A stretch of 64,000 nucleotides of DNA from NCBI RefSeq assembly GCF_014208035.1, contig NZ_JACHMK010000001.1, forward strand, positions 992,001-1,056,000. The letters run 5' to 3'. Under the pieces are notes generated by a model that saw only the letters and a list, made by a program, of their open reading frames with translations, was not told the DNA's origin and did no database searches. This DNA is from Schaalia hyovaginalis (GTDB lineage Bacteria > Actinomycetota > Actinomycetes > Actinomycetales > Actinomycetaceae). This document shows, one piece after another, positions 62,195-64,000 of the stretch. Position numbers and translations under genes: made by a program. The first letter of the stretch is position 1. Each line of letters starts with the position of its first letter.

Positions 62195-62232
62195 AGGCGG
62201 GTGCGCGGGCGGGATTGCCCGCGCACCCGCCT
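62195..62232 (-). terminator. attenuating hairpin between binding-protein and permease genes
   Basis: A perfect 16-bp stem (62195-62210 with 62217-62232) closes a 6-nt loop; on the minus strand it is followed by TTTCCC. It lies after the binding-protein stop and before the permease start. Partial termination or RNA stabilisation here would give more binding protein than permease. Confidence 0.7.
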
Positions 62233-62264
62233 CCTAAGGAATCAGGTCGGACTCGAAGGGGCGA

Positions 62265-63596
62265 TCAGGCGCCCTTCTCGGCCTTCCACTCGGTCTTGAA
62301 GAGCTCGACGACCTTGTCCCAGTCCATCTGGCCGGCCGCGTACTGGGAGAGGGCGGCGCCGAAGTCATCCTTGAAGGTCTGGCTCGGGAAGGTCGTGAAG
62401 ACCCACGGAACCGTTTCCTTCTCGGTGTCGGACATGTAGCGGATGACCTCCTTGGCGAGCGGATCGGTCGGCTGCTCGGCCTCGGTGAAGGTGTTGAACG
62501 GCGGGATGAAGCCGAGGTCCTCGACCATGAACTTCTTGCCCTTCTCGGAGGAGATGAGCCAGTTGACGAAGTCGATCGAGGCCTTCTGGTCGGCTTCGGA
62601 GGCCTGGGAGTTGATCGAGAAGAAGTTCTCGGTGCCGATGTTGAGGCCCTGCTTGTCCTCGCCCTCGCGACCGGTGTAGATCGGGAGCATCTTGACGTCC
62701 TCGGCCGCGACGGTGTTGCCGGCGACCTCGGCGATCTGGCCGTAGGCCCAGTTGCCGTTCTGAACCATCGCCGCCTTGCCGAGGGCGAACTCGGCCATGG
62801 AGTCGGTGACGGCCTTCGAGGAGGCGAGCTTCGGATCGATCGTCGAATCGGTCAGGTAGAGGTCGAAGATGTTCTTGAACTCTTCGTTGTGGGAGAAGGT
62901 GAGGTCGGTCATGTCGTCGACCTTGTTGTCCTGGTACTCGAAGTAGACCGGGAGGTCGGCGAGGTGGGTCTGCCAGCGCCAGTCCTCGCCCGGCTTGAGC
63001 GAGGTCGAGGCGAAGACGCCGTCGATTCCGAGCTGGTCCTTCTTCGCCTGCATGTCGTCGGCGACGGCCTTGAGGGTCTCGAAGTTGGTGACCTCGTCCA
63101 TGGACTTGGCCTTGGCGCCGTCGAGGGCGAAGTAGGCGTCCATGATCTTCTGGTTGTAGATGATGCCGTAGCCCTCGACGACGTAGGGGACGCCGTAGAC
63201 CTTGCCGTCCGCGGTGACGGCCATCGAGGGATCGAGGAGTGCCTTGGCGAAATCGGTGTCCGTCAGGTCGGCGGTGTAGTCCTTCCAGTTCTTCAGGCCG
63301 ATGGGGCCGTTGATCTGGAAGAGGGTGGGGGCGTCGGACTTGGCGATCTCCGACTTGAGGGTCTGCTCGTAGGTGCCGGAGGCGGCGGTGACGACCTTGA
63401 CCTCGACGCCGGTCTCAGCGGTGTAGGCCTTGGCCACCTCCTGCCAGATGGCGTCCTGCTCGGGCTTGAAGGAGAGGTAGTAGACGGAGCCCTTGTCGTC
63501 GGCGGCCTTGTCCGAGCCCGACGAGCATGCCGCGAGCGAGGTGAGCGCGGCGGCTGCGGCGACGGAAGCCGCCGCGACCTTCATGAACTTCGACAT
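62265..63596 (-). CDS. sugar ABC transporter substrate-binding lipoprotein
   Basis: A 443-aa extracellular binding protein of the UgpB/MalE cluster. The signal sequence ends in a lipobox LAAC with cysteine 24. The mature part has two lobes, with VYYLSFKPEQDAIWQEVAKA at the start and VYGVPYVVEGYGIIYNQKIM in the hinge region. With the downstream permeases and malQ, a malto-oligosaccharide substrate is likely, though other glucosides are possible. AAAGGAGG lies 9 nt before the ATG. The promoter region is notable for a LacI-type operator and a CRP-like site. Confidence 0.92.
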   Translation of the reverse strand: MSKFMKVAAASVAAAAALTSLAACSSGSDKAADDKGSVYYLSFKPEQDAIWQEVAKAYTAETGVEVKVVTAASGTYEQTLKSEIAKSDAPTLFQINGPIGLKNWKDYTADLTDTDFAKALLDPSMAVTADGKVYGVPYVVEGYGIIYNQKIMDAYFALDGAKAKSMDEVTNFETLKAVADDMQAKKDQLGIDGVFASTSLKPGEDWRWQTHLADLPVYFEYQDNKVDDMTDLTFSHNEEFKNIFDLYLTDSTIDPKLASSKAVTDSMAEFALGKAAMVQNGNWAYGQIAEVAGNTVAAEDVKMLPIYTGREGEDKQGLNIGTENFFSINSQASEADQKASIDFVNWLISSEKGKKFMVEDLGFIPPFNTFTEAEQPTDPLAKEVIRYMSDTEKETVPWVFTTFPSQTFKDDFGAALSQYAAGQMDWDKVVELFKTEWKAEKGA

Positions 63597-63689
63597 CGCT
63601 GATGTCCTCCTTTGGACAGTGTGTGTGCTCTTGCGACTTCGCTCGAGCGGGGGTGCGATTGCGGAGCGCTGCGGTCCGGAAGTGGACCG

Positions 63690-63705
63690 GTAACGTTTCC
63701 GTTAC
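63690..63705. promoter_or_regulatory. LacI-type operator O1
   Basis: GTAACG-TTTC-CGTTAC, a perfect 6-bp inverted repeat with a 4-bp centre. It covers the predicted transcription start of the sugar operon (near 63704), where a bound repressor would block initiation. Confidence 0.75.
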
Positions 63706-63710
63706 TGAGG

Positions 63711-63740
63711 ACTATAGGAGGCCGGGGTGCGGCCGCGCAA
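63711..63740 (-). promoter_or_regulatory. promoter of the sugar operon
   Basis: On the minus strand TTGCGC (complement of 63735-63740) is followed after 18 bp by TATAGT (complement of 63711-63716), a near-consensus -10. Confidence 0.65.
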
Positions 63741-63749
63741 GGGGTTGAG

Positions 63750-63765
63750 GGTGAACATGATCACA
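63750..63765. promoter_or_regulatory. CRP/GlxR-like site
   Basis: GGTGA-ACATGA-TCACA matches TGTGA-N6-TCACA at nine of ten positions. Its centre is about 54 bp upstream of the predicted sugar operon start, an activator position. Confidence 0.55.
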
Positions 63766-63849
63766 ATTCGATTACAAAGAATCCTTGAATTTCCGCGATT
63801 TCTGCTCGCCGCCTCCTGTCGTTCGGAGGATGCTCGATGTGACGTTCCG

Positions 63850-63865
63850 GTAACGTTTCCGATCT
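63850..63865. promoter_or_regulatory. second, partial LacI-type operator
   Basis: GTAACG-TTTC-CGATCT keeps one half-site and the centre of O1; the 15-mer CCGGTAACGTTTCCG is identical in both. It lies exactly 160 bp from O1, so looping or control of argS is possible but unproven. Confidence 0.45.
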
Positions 63866-63938
63866 GACCTGGAGCAACGCCCCTGTGAAAACGCCCTCGC
63901 GCGCGCACGCGCATTCGCCCCGCGGGCCCGCCACGCCA

Positions 63939-63944
63939 TACGCT
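63939..63944 (+). promoter_or_regulatory. leaderless-type -10 of argS
   Basis: TACGCT ends 7 nt before the GTG at 63952, with no ribosome-binding site. Confidence 0.5.
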
Positions 63945-63951
63945 AGGGAAC

Positions 63952-64000
63952 GTGACTCCAGAAGAACTCGCACTCGTCATCCGCGCCGCGATCCTCACCG
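63952..64000 (+). CDS. argS: arginyl-tRNA synthetase, first 16 codons only
   Basis: The last 49 bases encode MTPEELALVIRAAILT from a GTG start, which matches the N-terminus of actinobacterial ArgS (typically MTPxxL followed by an alanine-rich helix). The gene continues beyond the window. With so few residues the call rests on the start motif alone. Confidence 0.55.
   Translation, partial: MTPEELALVIRAAILT

Larger units (their letters stand above)
63597..63951. other. 355-bp regulatory region between the sugar operon and argS
   Basis: The gap holds no gene. It contains the sugar operon promoter and operator on the minus strand, a CRP-like palindrome, a second partial operator, an AT-rich segment (about 63760-63810) and the argS -10 hexamer. 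Confidence 0.7.

Overview
This 64 kb window is chromosomal DNA from a high-GC Gram-positive actinobacterium, most likely a member of the Actinomycetaceae (Actinomyces/Schaalia type). The evidence is the gene set: a WhiB regulator, MtrA-MtrB-LpqB, a SucB/SucA-fused 2-oxoglutarate enzyme, SigR/RsrA, ribosomal protein bL37, DUF3499, DUF5719, DUF6912 and Rv3235-family proteins, with GTG starts and strong GC bias. No insertion sequence, prophage, plasmid function or CRISPR array is visible.

Layout. 1-5.0 kb: a secreted cell-wall-binding repeat protein that runs off the left edge, then two related family-2 glycosyltransferases around rfbB (surface glycan synthesis). 5.0-12.9 kb: a TIGR03089-type gene, then whiB, a 1057-aa membrane glycosyltransferase, a DUF5719 exported protein, a zincin-fold protein without its metal motif, DUF3499 and a membrane protein. 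13.0-21.8 kb: mtrA-mtrB-lpqB-comF, then hpf with a hairpin-rich leader, then secA. 21.8-26.7 kb: an Rv3235-family/LysM pair, a hypothetical gene, a small HTH gene, SAF and CpaE-like genes and DUF6912. 26.7-31.9 kb: sbcD-sbcC and hisN. 32.0-35.6 kb: a decayed teichoic-acid locus, where a glycerophosphotransferase remnant is joined to an ABC ATPase, next to a double-domain glycosyltransferase. 35.7-39.8 kb: doxX-aroA-rsgA, sigR-rsrA and the 24-aa bL37 gene. 40.0-44.7 kb: a two-component system divergent from a lantibiotic-immunity-type ABC exporter. 44.7-49.1 kb: an SGNH-fold protein without its catalytic residues, and kgd. 49.3-53.6 kb: two CNNM/CBS proteins, an M23 peptidase and a glycerophosphodiesterase. 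53.6-57.9 kb: antiporter, tRNA-Arg(CCG), rpiB, mntH and DUF624. 57.9-64.0 kb: a malto-oligosaccharide-type operon (binding protein, two permeases, malQ, LacI) and the first codons of argS.

Two organising patterns recur. Operons are packed with 4-nt ATGA or GTGA overlaps (at least a dozen junctions), implying translational coupling. Many single or first genes have a TANNNT-like -10 hexamer only 6-8 nt before the start codon and no ribosome-binding site, which is the signature of leaderless transcription; this was used to choose several starts.

Most genes serve the envelope (glycan synthesis, wall sensing by MtrAB, Sec export, peptidoglycan binding and hydrolysis) or core metabolism. The most noteworthy items are the broken tagF-tagH fusion, the structured hpf leader between comF and hpf, a match to the SigR promoter consensus before sigR, a CRP-like site plus LacI operator before the sugar operon, a tandem MtrA-like repeat on the mtrA start codon, and three proteins whose families' key residues are missing. 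No wholly new multi-gene system could be demonstrated; the whiB-GT2-DUF5719 block is the best candidate for an under-described envelope system.
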